Below, piece by piece: positions 54,031 to 63,511 of a DNA stretch of 64,000 nucleotides. The stretch is from Pseudoalteromonas ostreae. Lineage in GTDB: Bacteria > Pseudomonadota > Gammaproteobacteria > Enterobacterales > Alteromonadaceae. The notes below the pieces were generated by a model that saw only the letters and a program-made list of their open reading frames with translations, was not told where the DNA came from and did no database searches. Both the position numbers and the translations under genes were made by a program. Position 1 is the first letter of the stretch. Every line of letters starts with the position of its first letter. Location: the NCBI RefSeq assembly GCF_018069805.1, contig NZ_JAGPYN010000006.1, forward strand, positions 152,736 to 216,735. Reading direction: 5' to 3'.

Positions 54031-56661
54031 CTACTCCGGCTCATATCCCAAATTAGGCGACAGCCACCTTTCGGCCTCTTCCAGCGTCATGTTGGTTCGT
54101 TTAGCGTAATCTTCAACCTGATCCTTTTGCACTGCCGCTACGGCGTAGTATTTAGCTTGTGGGTGAGAGAAGTACCAGCCTGATACCGCAGCGCCGGGCC
54201 ACATGGCGTATGAGCTGGTGAGCTGCATGCCAATACGCTTTTCAGTATCGAGTAGTTGCCAAATTTTCTTTTTCTCTGTGTGCTCTGGGCACGCTGGGTA
54301 ACCTGGCGCTGGGCGAATACCTTGGTAGTTTTCACGAATAAGATCTTCATTCGCGAGGTTTTCGTCTGGGGCAAAACCCCAATATTCTTTACGTACTTGT
54401 TCGTGTAAGTACTCAGCAAAGGCTTCGGCGAGTCTATCGGCCACCGCTTTTACCATTATTTTGTTGTAGTCATCTTGCTGTGCATCGAACGCATCGGCTA
54501 GGTCATCTTCCTCAAGACCACCAGTTACCGCAAATGCACCAAAGTAATCAGGTGTACCTTTCGGGGCGATGTAATCAGCTAAGCAGTAGTTAGCAAAGTC
54601 GGTTTTTTCTGTTTGCTGACGTAAGTGACACGACGTGGTTAATAGTTCAGCACGAGTTTCGTCTGTGTATATTTCAATATCGTCACCCACGCGGTTAGCA
54701 GGGAATAAACCAATTACACCAAGCGGTTGCAAACTGCCTGACTTTTCAAGATCGTCTAACATGTCGTTAGCGTCTTTAAATAAGCTTTGTGCCTGCTCGC
54801 CAACCACTTCATCAGTCATGATACGTGGGTATTTACCGGCGATTGACCAGGTCATAAAGTATGGCGTCCAGTCTATGTATTTACGCAGCGTTGCTATTGA
54901 GACATTTTTAAACTCTGTCACGCCCAGCTTTTTCGGCACCGGTGGGGTGTAATTATCCCAATCAAGTTGTGCAGCATTGTCGCGGGCACGTTGAATAGTC
55001 ACCGGTTTTGAGCGTGGCTTTTTGCGTGCTTGCTGCTCGCGTACTTTTACGTATTCAGCGCTGGTTTTTGCTAAAAATTCAGCTTTATGCTCTTTCGATA
55101 ATAAATTAGAAACCACGCCTACGGCGCGACTGGCGTTATTCACATATACCACGCCTTTGTCGTATTGCGGTTCAATTTTAACGGCTGTATGAGCTTTTGA
55201 GGTAGTCGCGCCACCAATCAATAATGGCAACTCAAAACCACGGCGTTTCATTTCTTTGGCAACATGCACCATCTCATCAAGCGAAGGAGTAATAAGCCCT
55301 GATAAACCAATAATATCGGCTTTTTCATCAATGGCGGTTTGCAATATTTTATCGGCAGGCACCATTACGCCTAAATCGATAACTTCATAGTTATTACATT
55401 GCAGTACAACGCCCACAATGTTTTTACCAATATCATGTACGTCACCTTTAACGGTGGCCATCACGATTTTACCGTTAGTAGCCCCTTCTTCTTTTTCAGC
55501 TTCAATATAAGGGTCTAGGTAGGCCACTGCGCGCTTCATCACTCGCGCCGATTTAACCACTTGCGGTAAAAACATTTTACCCGCGCCAAATAAATCCCCT
55601 ACCACGTTCATGCCGTCCATTAACGGCCCTTCAATCACATGAATAGGTTTATCGGCAGCAGCACGGCACTCTTCGGTGTCTTCATCGATAAAGGTGGTAA
55701 TGCCTTTAACCAATGCGTGCTCTAAGCGTTTTTCAACTGGCCAAGTACGCCATTCTAAATCTTCAACTCGCTCAGCTTGTGCCATGCCAGAGTATTTTGG
55801 TGCCAACTCAACTAAGCGCTCGCCTGCACCTGGGTCGGTATTTAAAATAACGTCTTCAACCGCTTTTCTAAGCTCTGCTGGTATATCGTCATACACAGCG
55901 AGTTGCCCAGCATTAACAATACCCATATCCATGCCCGCTTGAATGGCATGATATAAAAATACTGAGTGAATAGCCTCTCGCACAGGGTTATTACCACGGA
56001 ACGAGAACGATACATTCGACACCCCGCCCGACACTTTACAGTGTGGCAAGTTTTGCTTAATACGGCGCGTGCCTTCTATAAATTCAACTGCGTAGTTATC
56101 GTGCTCTTCAATACCGGTGGCAACTGCGAAAATGTTCGGATCAAAAATAATGTCTTCTGGCGCAAAGCCTATTTCATCAACCAAAATGCGGTAACTGCGC
56201 TGACAAATTTCAAACTTGCGATCGGCTGTATCTGCTTGGCCGTCGGTATCAAATGCCATAACCACTGCAGCGGCGCCAAAGCGTTTAATAATTTTAGCTT
56301 GGCGAATAAATGGCTCTTCGCCTTCTTTTAACGAGATTGAATTTACAATTGCCTTACCTTGAATGCACTTTAAGCCCGCTTCAATCACTTCCCATTTTGA
56401 GGAGTCGACCATGATGGGTACTTTAGAAATATCAGGTTCTGAAGCAATCAAATTTAAAAATTTAACCATCGCCGCTTTTGAGTCCAACATGGCTTCATCC
56501 ATATTGATATCAATTACTTGCGCGCCGTTTTCTACTTGTTCGCGAGCAACGTTAAGGGCGGTCTCATAATCTTCTTCCATGATCAAACGCTTGAACATGG
56601 CTGAGCCGGTAACATTGGTACGTTCGCCGACGTTGGTAAATACTGCTATTTTTTGTGTCAT
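54031..56661 (-). CDS. metH: Methionine synthase, cobalamin-binding and activation part
   Basis: The 876-residue C-terminal three-quarters of cobalamin-dependent methionine synthase. In order: the pterin-binding domain ([38 protein letters not shown]), the B12 cap, the Rossmann B12-binding domain with [17 protein letters not shown], and the SAM-binding reactivation domain ending [12 protein letters not shown] and [13 protein letters not shown]. It uses methyl-THF to methylate B12 and passes the methyl to homocysteine on the partner protein. It starts with its own ATG and AAGGTAGCC site, 10 bp after the N-terminal gene, so the split is deliberate, not a frameshift. Confidence 0.96.
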   Translation of the reverse strand: MTQKIAVFTNVGERTNVTGSAMFKRLIMEEDYETALNVAREQVENGAQVIDINMDEAMLDSKAAMVKFLNLIASEPDISKVPIMVDSSKWEVIEAGLKCIQGKAIVNSISLKEGEEPFIRQAKIIKRFGAAAVVMAFDTDGQADTADRKFEICQRSYRILVDEIGFAPEDIIFDPNIFAVATGIEEHDNYAVEFIEGTRRIKQNLPHCKVSGGVSNVSFSFRGNNPVREAIHSVFLYHAIQAGMDMGIVNAGQLAVYDDIPAELRKAVEDVILNTDPGAGERLVELAPKYSGMAQAERVEDLEWRTWPVEKRLEHALVKGITTFIDEDTEECRAAADKPIHVIEGPLMDGMNVVGDLFGAGKMFLPQVVKSARVMKRAVAYLDPYIEAEKEEGATNGKIVMATVKGDVHDIGKNIVGVVLQCNNYEVIDLGVMVPADKILQTAIDEKADIIGLSGLITPSLDEMVHVAKEMKRRGFELPLLIGGATTSKAHTAVKIEPQYDKGVVYVNNASRAVGVVSNLLSKEHKAEFLAKTSAEYVKVREQQARKKPRSKPVTIQRARDNAAQLDWDNYTPPVPKKLGVTEFKNVSIATLRKYIDWTPYFMTWSIAGKYPRIMTDEVVGEQAQSLFKDANDMLDDLEKSGSLQPLGVIGLFPANRVGDDIEIYTDETRAELLTTSCHLRQQTEKTDFANYCLADYIAPKGTPDYFGAFAVTGGLEEDDLADAFDAQQDDYNKIMVKAVADRLAEAFAEYLHEQVRKEYWGFAPDENLANEDLIRENYQGIRPAPGYPACPEHTEKKKIWQLLDTEKRIGMQLTSSYAMWPGAAVSGWYFSHPQAKYYAVAAVQKDQVEDYAKRTNMTLEEAERWLSPNLGYEPE

Positions 56662-56671
56662 CTCGGCTACC

Positions 56672-57739
56672 TTAATTTAAGTTACACGCTTCAAGGCCTG
56701 ATAAGCGCATACGCACTTCAAGCTCTGGCAATGGTCGAGGTTCAACCCCTTCAAGCCCTTTCGCAAATGCCCTGATGTGTGCAGGTGTAGTACCACAACA
56801 ACCACCAACAATATTGATAAAACCTGACTTACCCCAATCGATAATTTCTTGTGCCATTTCAGGTGCTTCTAAATCATATTCCCCAAACTCGTTAGGTAAA
56901 CCGGCATTGGGATGAACTGATACAAAGGTTTCGCAAACCCGCGATAACTCTTCTACATATTGGCGCAGTAGATCTGGACCAAGCGCGCAATTGAGACCAA
57001 TTGAAATTGGCTTAATATGACGAATCGAATTATAAAATGCTTCGGTGGTTTGCCCTGACAGCGTACGCCCGGATGCATCGGTTATGGTGCCAGAAATCAT
57101 CACAGGTAACTTGCGACCGGCTTGCTCAAACGCTTCTTCAACCGCGAATGAAGCCGCTTTTGCATTAAGCGTATCAAAAATTGTTTCTATTAAAATGAGA
57201 TCAACACCACCTTCCATTAACGCAAGGGTTGATTCAACATACGCGGTGACTAACTTATCAAAGGTGACATTGCGATAACCGGGGTCGTTCACATCCGGTG
57301 AGATTGAACAGGTTTTTGAGGTTGGCCCTAAAACACCCGCAACATAGCGTGGTTTAGCTGGATTTTTAGCGGTAAATTCATCACAAATACTGCGTGCTAA
57401 TTTAGCAGACTCTAAGTTTACTTCACGGCTGATGCTGGCCATGTCGTAATCTTCCATGGAAATCGTGGTCGAGTTAAAGGTATTGGTTTCGATAATATCG
57501 GCACCGGCATTTAAAAAGCCACGGTGAATATCGGCAATAATTTTTGGCTGTGTAAGGCTCAGTAAATCGTTATTGCCTTTAATAAGTACATGCCAATCTT
57601 TAAAACGTTCACCACGGTAGTCTTGCTCTTCAAGCTTATGCGCTTGGATCATAGTACCCATGGCACCATCCAAGATTAAAATACGCTGTTTGAGTGCGTC
57701 AATTATCTCAACACGTTTGTTTTCTAAATTATTCGGCAT
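56672..57739 (-). CDS. metH: Methionine synthase homocysteine-binding part
   Basis: A 355-residue protein equivalent to the first domain of MetH, the homocysteine S-methyltransferase barrel. It has [20 protein letters not shown] and [16 protein letters not shown]; the zinc cysteines are in [11 protein letters not shown] and [11 protein letters not shown]. With the 876-residue gene downstream it accounts for the whole of a 1230-residue MetH. Its start overlaps the metA stop by 11 bp, so metA, metH(N) and metH(C) form one operon. Confidence 0.94.
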   Translation of the reverse strand: MPNNLENKRVEIIDALKQRILILDGAMGTMIQAHKLEEQDYRGERFKDWHVLIKGNNDLLSLTQPKIIADIHRGFLNAGADIIETNTFNSTTISMEDYDMASISREVNLESAKLARSICDEFTAKNPAKPRYVAGVLGPTSKTCSISPDVNDPGYRNVTFDKLVTAYVESTLALMEGGVDLILIETIFDTLNAKAASFAVEEAFEQAGRKLPVMISGTITDASGRTLSGQTTEAFYNSIRHIKPISIGLNCALGPDLLRQYVEELSRVCETFVSVHPNAGLPNEFGEYDLEAPEMAQEIIDWGKSGFINIVGGCCGTTPAHIRAFAKGLEGVEPRPLPELEVRMRLSGLEACNLN

Positions 57740-58676
57740 AGTTGTTAGTCCTTACGGCTTGGCTAACTAAATTAATATCATACGGTGTGGTTTGATACAC
57801 ATAATAATTTAACCAGTTCGAAAAAAGCAAAAAGGCATGACTTTGCCAAGTTTTCGACGGTTCGTTATCTGGGTTATTATCTGGAAAGTAGTTTTCAGGC
57901 AATGGCGCATCAGGGCCTTTTTCTAAATCGCGCTGATACTCGCCTTTTAAGGTGTCTGCATCATACTCGGGGTGACCGGTAATATACACTTGGCTGCCGG
58001 ATTTATTTTTTATTAAGTAAGCACCTACTTGCTCTGAGCCTGCCAGTACTACTAGGTCATCACAGGCGTTAATTTTTTCAATATCAATATGACCATAACG
58101 CGAGTGCGGTACTACAAAGGTGTCGTCAAAACCACGTGTTAATGCGCCATGTTTAAAATAGCATTTGTGGGTAAATACGCCGCAGAGTTTATTTTCTTTT
58201 AATTCACGCTTTAAATTATGGTGATGGAATAAACCCGCGTGGGCCGCCCAACACGAAAATAATGTTGAGGTTACATGCTGCTCTGCCCAATCTAAAATTA
58301 CCTTTAGTTCATCCCAGTAGGCTACATCGTCATATTCTAAATGCGCTAATGGTGCGCCGGTAATAAGTAATGCATCATAGTTGTTGTCTTTCACTTCAGA
58401 GAAATAACGGTAAAAGGTGTCTAAATGCTGCTCTGAGTTGCTACTGCTGCGATGAGTGTCTAAACGTAATAGCTCAACATTCACTTGCAAGGGTGAATTA
58501 GCGAGCAAGCGAATAAATTGCACCTCGGTTTCTACCTTATTAGGCATTAAGTTTAAAATCGCCAAGCGCATCGGGCGGATCTCTTGGCTTTTAGCGCGGC
58601 TTTTTGGCATTACGAATACGTTTTCTTGACGTAACTTCGCAATGGCGGGCAATTCATCTTTAACGGTAATAGGCAT
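57729..58676 (-). CDS. metA: Homoserine O-succinyltransferase MetA
   Basis: First enzyme of methionine synthesis, transferring succinyl (or acetyl) from CoA to homoserine. The 315 residues include [25 protein letters not shown], the catalytic cysteine in [14 protein letters not shown] near residue 142 and the His/Glu pair in [12 protein letters not shown]. Start ATG 58676 has GGAG six bases upstream; the 9-residue extension is unlikely. Tandem MetJ boxes lie about 65 bp upstream, so repression by S-adenosylmethionine is expected for the operon. Confidence 0.96.
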   Translation of the reverse strand: MPITVKDELPAIAKLRQENVFVMPKSRAKSQEIRPMRLAILNLMPNKVETEVQFIRLLANSPLQVNVELLRLDTHRSSSNSEQHLDTFYRYFSEVKDNNYDALLITGAPLAHLEYDDVAYWDELKVILDWAEQHVTSTLFSCWAAHAGLFHHHNLKRELKENKLCGVFTHKCYFKHGALTRGFDDTFVVPHSRYGHIDIEKINACDDLVVLAGSEQVGAYLIKNKSGSQVYITGHPEYDADTLKGEYQRDLEKGPDAPLPENYFPDNNPDNEPSKTWQSHAFLLFSNWLNYYVYQTTPYDINLVSQAVRTNNYAE

Positions 58677-58742
58677 ACTCATCTCCAAGGCATAATTAAC
58701 CAATGGCTAATTATGAACGGATAGCTGGAAATTTCAACCTCT

Positions 58743-58758
58743 AGATGTTTAGATGTCC
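58743..58758. promoter_or_regulatory. Tandem MetJ boxes
   Basis: AGATGTTT and AGATGTCC lie side by side; the MetJ consensus is AGACGTCT, in tandem 8-bp copies. Their place between metA and ettA, upstream of the met operon, supports MetJ repression. Confidence 0.8.
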
Positions 58759-58887
58759 ATATGATTTTAATTCGCTAACCTATTTGCTCAAAACACCTAG
58801 CCAACTTTGCTGATTCGTTGACTGTTTCACCTTTGAGCCACTACAATACAACATTGAAATTTTTATTATTATTTGAAGGCTCCTTCC

Positions 58888-60561
58888 ATGGTTTTACCTG
58901 ATAAGTTTATATTCTCGATGAGTCGAGTATCTAAGGTTGTGCCACCTAAACGCACTATCTTAAAAGATATTTCTTTGCATTTTTTCCCGGGCGCAAAAAT
59001 TGGTGTACTTGGTTTAAACGGTTCTGGTAAATCAACGTTGCTACGTATTATGGCCGGCCTTGATCAAGAGTTTGAAGGTGAGGCATACCCTCAACCAGGC
59101 ACTAAAATTGGTTACTTACCACAAGAGCCGATCTTAGATGAAAGTAAAACAGTTCGTGAAACAGTGGAAGAAGCCGTTAGCGAAGTTAAAAATGCATTAA
59201 ACCGTCTTGATGAAGTATATAACGAGTACGCGATGGACGGTGCTGACTTTGACGCACTTGCCAAAGAGCAAGGCGAGCTTGAAGCAATTATTCAAGCCCA
59301 CGACGGTCATAATATCGACAACGTATTAGAACGCGCAGCAGATGCCCTACGTTTACCTGAATGGGATGCTAAAATTGAATTCCTATCCGGTGGTGAGCGC
59401 CGCCGAGTGGCTATCTGTCGTTTATTGCTTGAAAAACCAGATATGCTTATTCTTGATGAACCGACTAACCACTTGGATGCAGAATCTGTAGCATGGCTTG
59501 AGCGCTTCTTACATGATTATGAAGGCACTGTTGTGGCGGTAACCCATGACCGTTACTTCCTTGATAATGTTGCAGGTTGGATCTTAGAGCTTGACCGTGG
59601 TGAAGGTATTCCGTGGGAAGGCAACTACTCGTCATGGCTTGAGCAAAAAGATGCGCGTCTGCAACAAGAGCAAAAATCTGAAAAAGCCCGTCAAAAATCA
59701 ATTGCCCAAGAACTTGAGTGGGTACGTTCAAACCAAAAAGGCCGTCAAGCTAAGTCAAAAGCGCGCATGTCGCAATTTACTGAAATGCAGCAGTCTGATT
59801 ACCAAAAACGTAATGAAACCAACGAGCTATTTATTCCGCCTGGTCCACGTTTAGGGGATCAAGTGATTGAAGTTAAAAACTTGAAGAAGAGCTTTGGCGA
59901 TCGCGTGTTAATTGATGATCTAAGCTTTACTGTGCCTAAAGGCGCAATTGTTGGCATTATCGGTGCCAATGGTGCGGGTAAATCAACGCTGTTTAAAATG
60001 CTCAGCGGTGAAGACAAACAAGACAGCGGTGAAATTAACCTAGGTGAAACGGTTGAACTGGCAACCGTTGATCAGTTCCGTGGCAATATGGATGACAGCA
60101 ACACTGTTTTCCAAGAAATTTCAAACGGACAAGACGTACTGAAAATTGGTAACTTTGAATTCCCAAGCCGTGCCTATGTGAGTCGCTTTAACTTCAAAGG
60201 TAACGATCAGCAAAAATTTGTTAAAGACCTCTCTGGTGGTGAACGCAACCGCTTACACTTAGCTAAGTTATTAAAAGCCGGTGGCAACGTTATCCTGCTG
60301 GATGAGCCGACCAATGACTTGGACGTTGAAACATTACGTGCCCTTGAAAATGCGATTTTAGAATTCCCAGGCTGCGTTATGTGTATCTCGCATGATCGTT
60401 GGTTCTTAGACCGTATTGCAACACATATTCTTGATTACCGTGACGAAGGCCAAATTAACTTCTTCGATGGTAACTACACTGAATATGAAGAGTGGCTTAA
60501 AAAGACCTTAGGTTCTGCGGCTACGCAACCTAAGCGTATTAAGTACAAAAAGATAGGTTAG
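58888..60561 (+). CDS. ettA: Energy-dependent translational throttle protein EttA
   Basis: An ABC-F ATPase of about 557 residues that binds the ribosomal E site and gates entry into elongation according to ATP/ADP. Two ABC cassettes are visible: GVLGLNGSGKSTLLRIMAG with LSGGERRRVAICRLLLEKPD, and GIIGANGAGKSTLFKMLSG with LSGGERNRLHLAKLLKAGG. The linker lies between them and the arm segment precedes it. Start ATG 58888 gives MVLPDKFIFSMSRVSKVV, matching the E. coli N terminus; an in-frame TTG upstream is not needed. It is divergent from metA. Confidence 0.97.
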   Translation: MVLPDKFIFSMSRVSKVVPPKRTILKDISLHFFPGAKIGVLGLNGSGKSTLLRIMAGLDQEFEGEAYPQPGTKIGYLPQEPILDESKTVRETVEEAVSEVKNALNRLDEVYNEYAMDGADFDALAKEQGELEAIIQAHDGHNIDNVLERAADALRLPEWDAKIEFLSGGERRRVAICRLLLEKPDMLILDEPTNHLDAESVAWLERFLHDYEGTVVAVTHDRYFLDNVAGWILELDRGEGIPWEGNYSSWLEQKDARLQQEQKSEKARQKSIAQELEWVRSNQKGRQAKSKARMSQFTEMQQSDYQKRNETNELFIPPGPRLGDQVIEVKNLKKSFGDRVLIDDLSFTVPKGAIVGIIGANGAGKSTLFKMLSGEDKQDSGEINLGETVELATVDQFRGNMDDSNTVFQEISNGQDVLKIGNFEFPSRAYVSRFNFKGNDQQKFVKDLSGGERNRLHLAKLLKAGGNVILLDEPTNDLDVETLRALENAILEFPGCVMCISHDRWFLDRIATHILDYRDEGQINFFDGNYTEYEEWLKKTLGSAATQPKRIKYKKIG

Positions 60562-60577
60562 GTTCTAAACATATTTT

Positions 60578-60606
60578 AAGCCCTGCATTTATGTGGGGCT
60601 TTTTTT
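60578..60606 (+). terminator. Intrinsic terminator of ettA
   Basis: AAGCCC and GGGCTT form a stem around TGCATTTATGTG and are followed by a run of T. It starts 17 bp after the ettA stop. Confidence 0.88.
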
Positions 60607-60653
60607 ATTAACCTGGAACATAGATCAGAGATTCACGATCCAGAGTTCAGCTT

Positions 60654-60815
60654 ATACCAATCGTGTTAAGTTACTGACCATTTATAGCCACAGATAAATG
60701 GAGTGATAACAAGGCATAAATTTTTACATGTAGTTGTTCTACATGAAAAATTTATAACGCAGTTAGCGCTTTATTTAGCTCGCTAGAATGGTTAAATATT
60801 TAAGTGGATTGGTAT
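60654..60815. repeat. Interspersed MITE-like repeat, copy 2
   Basis: The second copy of the repeat at 10-170, in inverted orientation. It starts ATACCAATC and ends GATTGGTAT, so its ends are perfect inverted repeats of nine bases. An internal palindrome surrounds CATGTAGTTGTTCTACATG. Length is 162 bp against 161 in copy 1. Confidence 0.85.
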
Positions 60816-60879
60816 TAATTACACATACTGACTAAAAAATAGGCTACACTTAATCCTAATACTCCTAAAAGGAATAATG

Positions 60880-61242
60880 ATGGAAAACCGCCGACATTAC
60901 ACGCGCATTTTATTTTCAACTCCCGCGCATTTAACCAATAATTCCCATAGCTATCCGTGCCAGTTGCTCGATATCTCATTAAATGGCGCCCTGGTTAGTC
61001 GCAATAATGACTTTAATTTTACAAAAAACAGTAGTGCGATTCTTGCCTTTAAACTCCCGCAAAGTGAAGTAATCATCGCGATGACTGTTACTATTTGCCA
61101 TATTGAACAGCAACATATAGGTTTAAAATGTACCCATATTGATATAGATAGTATTACCCATTTAAAGCGTTTAATTGAGTTAAACCTCGCTGACGATACA
61201 CTACTGCACCGTGAACTTGAGAGTTTGATCCATAGTGCGTAA
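60880..61242 (+). CDS. PilZ-domain c-di-GMP receptor-like protein
   Basis: A 120-residue single-domain PilZ protein. The c-di-GMP-binding motifs are RRHYTRILF near the N terminus (RxxxR) and LDISLNGALV (D/NxSxxG). It is likely a soluble adaptor that passes the c-di-GMP level to a partner such as a motility or secretion protein. Of two adjacent ATG codons I chose 60880 for the better distance from AAAAGGA. A diguanylate cyclase is encoded 10 kb away but is not part of an operon with it. Confidence 0.9.
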   Translation: MENRRHYTRILFSTPAHLTNNSHSYPCQLLDISLNGALVSRNNDFNFTKNSSAILAFKLPQSEVIIAMTVTICHIEQQHIGLKCTHIDIDSITHLKRLIELNLADDTLLHRELESLIHSA

Positions 61243-61308
61243 AGCAAGTAACTGGATTGAAATTGCCCTGTAGGTTACCCTAGAGAAAACTCGCAACGCA
61301 ATCTGACT

Positions 61309-62217
61309 ATGGCTCTTAATCAACACTTACCGCTGGTTTATCACCCTAACTATTCGTTTAACTTTGATCCAAACCATCGTTTTGTAATGAGTAAATTTGC
61401 CCATTTATACCAACAAGTAAAAGCACTTGGTTTGGCGAATAGCAACCTAATAACACCTCAACTTGGCAGCCCTGAGGCGCTTGAATTGGTACATTGTGAT
61501 AATTACATTCAAGATTTATGGCATAACCGCTTAGATGATAAAGCGATGCGTGGTATTGGGCTACCTTGGTCTGAACAATTAATGGCACGAACTTTTACCG
61601 CACCTCAAGGCACGTTGCAAACTGCGCGCTTAGCTCTTGAGCACGGCATTGCATGCCATTTAGCCGGCGGTACACACCACGCTCACAGCGATTTTGGCTC
61701 TGGCTATTGTATGGTCAACGACTTAGCCTTTACTGCACAAACGCTGATTCAATCAGCTGAAGTGACCAATGTATTGATTTTTGACTTAGATGTACACCAA
61801 GGTGATGGCACCGCAGCCATGTTACAACACCAACCTTATGCATATACCTGCTCGATTCATTGTGAAAAAAATTTTCCATTTCGCAAATCAACCAGCGATC
61901 TCGACATTGGTTTAGCTAATAATATGCAAGATGATGAATATTTAGGGGTTGTTGATGATACCTTGCGCTTTTTACTCAAAGAACTTAACCCTGATTTAGT
62001 GCTTTATGATGCAGGTGTCGACATTTGGCAGCAAGATGGTTTAGGTAAACTTGATATTAGCTGGCAAGGCATTGAAAAACGAGATCACTTAGTGCTTAAG
62101 CGCTGTATTGAGCACAATACGCCAGTGGCAAGCGTGATTGGCGGAGGTTATGATAGAGATCACTTGCGCCTTGCAAAACGCCACGCAATTGTTATAGAGC
62201 AAGCTGCGCTGTTTTAA
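61309..62217 (+). CDS. Histone-deacetylase-family amidohydrolase
   Basis: A 302-residue zinc deacetylase-like protein of the HDAC/AcuC/AphA superfamily. Active-site elements: GGTHHAHSDFGSGYCMVND (His-His pair), IFDLDVHQGDGT (Asp and His zinc ligands) and YDAGVDIWQQDGLG (the third zinc ligand). Substrates in bacteria include acetylpolyamines, acetoin-related compounds and acetylated lysines; nothing here decides among them. It lies 66 bp downstream of the PilZ gene on the same strand. Confidence 0.93.
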   Translation: MALNQHLPLVYHPNYSFNFDPNHRFVMSKFAHLYQQVKALGLANSNLITPQLGSPEALELVHCDNYIQDLWHNRLDDKAMRGIGLPWSEQLMARTFTAPQGTLQTARLALEHGIACHLAGGTHHAHSDFGSGYCMVNDLAFTAQTLIQSAEVTNVLIFDLDVHQGDGTAAMLQHQPYAYTCSIHCEKNFPFRKSTSDLDIGLANNMQDDEYLGVVDDTLRFLLKELNPDLVLYDAGVDIWQQDGLGKLDISWQGIEKRDHLVLKRCIEHNTPVASVIGGGYDRDHLRLAKRHAIVIEQAALF

Positions 62218-62288
62218 AAGCAGAGTATAAAACTGCTAAAACAGTATTTTTGACTACACTTTTAATTCATACCTTTATTGAGATCATT

Positions 62289-62963
62289 ATGCGACTGTTG
62301 TTTATTATGTTACTTGCATTTATGTCGAGTATTGTCAACGCCGAAGAAGAAGCTGTAAAAGAGGAGCTTCCGCCGATTAACCCAGCTTATAATGCAGAGC
62401 ATGCTATGGTACTCGTTAATCAAGGCTCGCGTATTTTTGCAGTTAACCTACCGACATATAAATTACCTCACGATGTGCAAGTTGTTTATCAAATTGAAAA
62501 CCCAGATATCGCTTTTTTAAGCCTGGTACGTGATGCAGAGCTTATTACTATCAAACCACAACCGTTTAATATTCAACGGCTAATGCGTGGCGAAGAACTA
62601 ACAATTACGGCAGATGTGTATGCCGGACACTACCAGCGCGATGGCAGTTTGGTTTATCAACATAGAGCTATTGTAATGAGTAAATTACTTTATGCGCGGG
62701 AATTAACTGATTTGAACGAATCATCGCAGTGGCAAGAATACGACATGATCACCCTCAAAAATAATGAGCGAATTTATATCCATAAAATAACCCAAGCACC
62801 GAGTTTTAATCACCTTATTTTTGCAGATTTAACTAATGCCTGTCTGCAAAAATTTCGCACATCAAAACGCGTCCCAAATGCTAGCGAATTAACCTATAAA
62901 TTTGCCAACTGTGGCACCTTAAAGCCGCTCTATTTTGATGCTGAAGATTTGCAGTCAAAGTGA
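62289..62963 (+). CDS. Secreted protein of unknown function
   Basis: About 224 residues with a signal peptide (MRLLFIMLLAFMSSIVNAEE). Notable sequence: AEHAMVLVNQGSRIFAVNLP, VQVVYQIENPDIAFL and YQRDGSLVYQHRAIVMSKLL. Two cysteines (TNACLQKF, FANCGTL) could form a disulfide. It resembles conserved secreted proteins of marine gammaproteobacteria without a known role. Start ATG 62289 was preferred to 62250 because only it gives a clean signal peptide. Its last bases overlap a decayed gene on the other strand. Confidence 0.8.
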   Translation: MRLLFIMLLAFMSSIVNAEEEAVKEELPPINPAYNAEHAMVLVNQGSRIFAVNLPTYKLPHDVQVVYQIENPDIAFLSLVRDAELITIKPQPFNIQRLMRGEELTITADVYAGHYQRDGSLVYQHRAIVMSKLLYARELTDLNESSQWQEYDMITLKNNERIYIHKITQAPSFNHLIFADLTNACLQKFRTSKRVPNASELTYKFANCGTLKPLYFDAEDLQSK

Positions 62964-63230
62964 CTGAAAACTCAACGAGGTATGTGAAATGTTGTTAATA
63001 ACATTGAAAAACATGTTTGCTTGTTCATCAGGCATCACTTGCTCTCCCCTGTAGTAAACATAAGAGCGTCCATCACTGCCATGAAATTGTATCCAATGGT
63101 TATCCCATTGAAGGTATTGCATTATCTACTTCAACACCTTCACCACGCCAATAATCATCAGTCCATTTCATCCCTGCTGAACTAGCAGTGCTGAAAAAAC
63201 ACATAACAAGAAAACACTTACTTTAAACAT
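62955..63230 (-). pseudogene. Frameshifted small secreted-protein gene
   Basis: ATG 63230 starts a signal-peptide-like MFKVSVFLLCVFS and stops early after a run of six T. The next frame reads AGMKWTDDYWRGEGVEVDNA and a third DNHWIQFHGSDGRSYVYYRG, then QVMPDEQANMFFNV, to a TGA at 62955. At least two frameshifts break it. The intact product would be about 90 residues. Family not recognised. Confidence 0.65.
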
Positions 63231-63292
63231 ATTAAACTCTCAACAAAGTTATTTTAAATTTTTAACATAAAGCTTTAATCGCAAGAAAATAA

Positions 63293-63511
63293 AAAGGCAA
63301 AAAGAAAGACCTGACCACACTAATCTTCAAAATCTGATTCATCTAAATAAATAGGTTTTCTTTCATTACCCCGTGAAGTTATGTGATATAACGCACCCGC
63401 AAACTCTAATCTGAGAGGCCTAGCCATCTTTTCATCTATCAATTTGTATAAATTAATATCTTAAGATTAGCCGCAACTAACAAAAGGCAAGAAGAAAGAC
63501 CTAACCCCATT
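63293..63511. repeat. Direct repeat pair near RAYT and Rhs relics
   Basis: AAAGGCAAAAAGAAAGACCT (63293-) and AAAGGCAAGAAGAAAGACCT (63483-) are nearly identical. The first follows the RAYT fragment stop and the second overlaps the end of the Rhs-like gene, suggesting recombination or duplication at this point. Confidence 0.6.
63320..63427 (-). pseudogene. RAYT (REP-associated tyrosine transposase) N-terminal fragment
   Basis: A 35-codon frame beginning MARPLRLEFAGALYHITSRG and containing NERKPIYLDESDF matches the N terminus of Y1-transposase-like RAYT proteins, including the HxT-type ITSRGN motif. It stops at 63320 and the rest of the transposase is absent. Confidence 0.85.
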
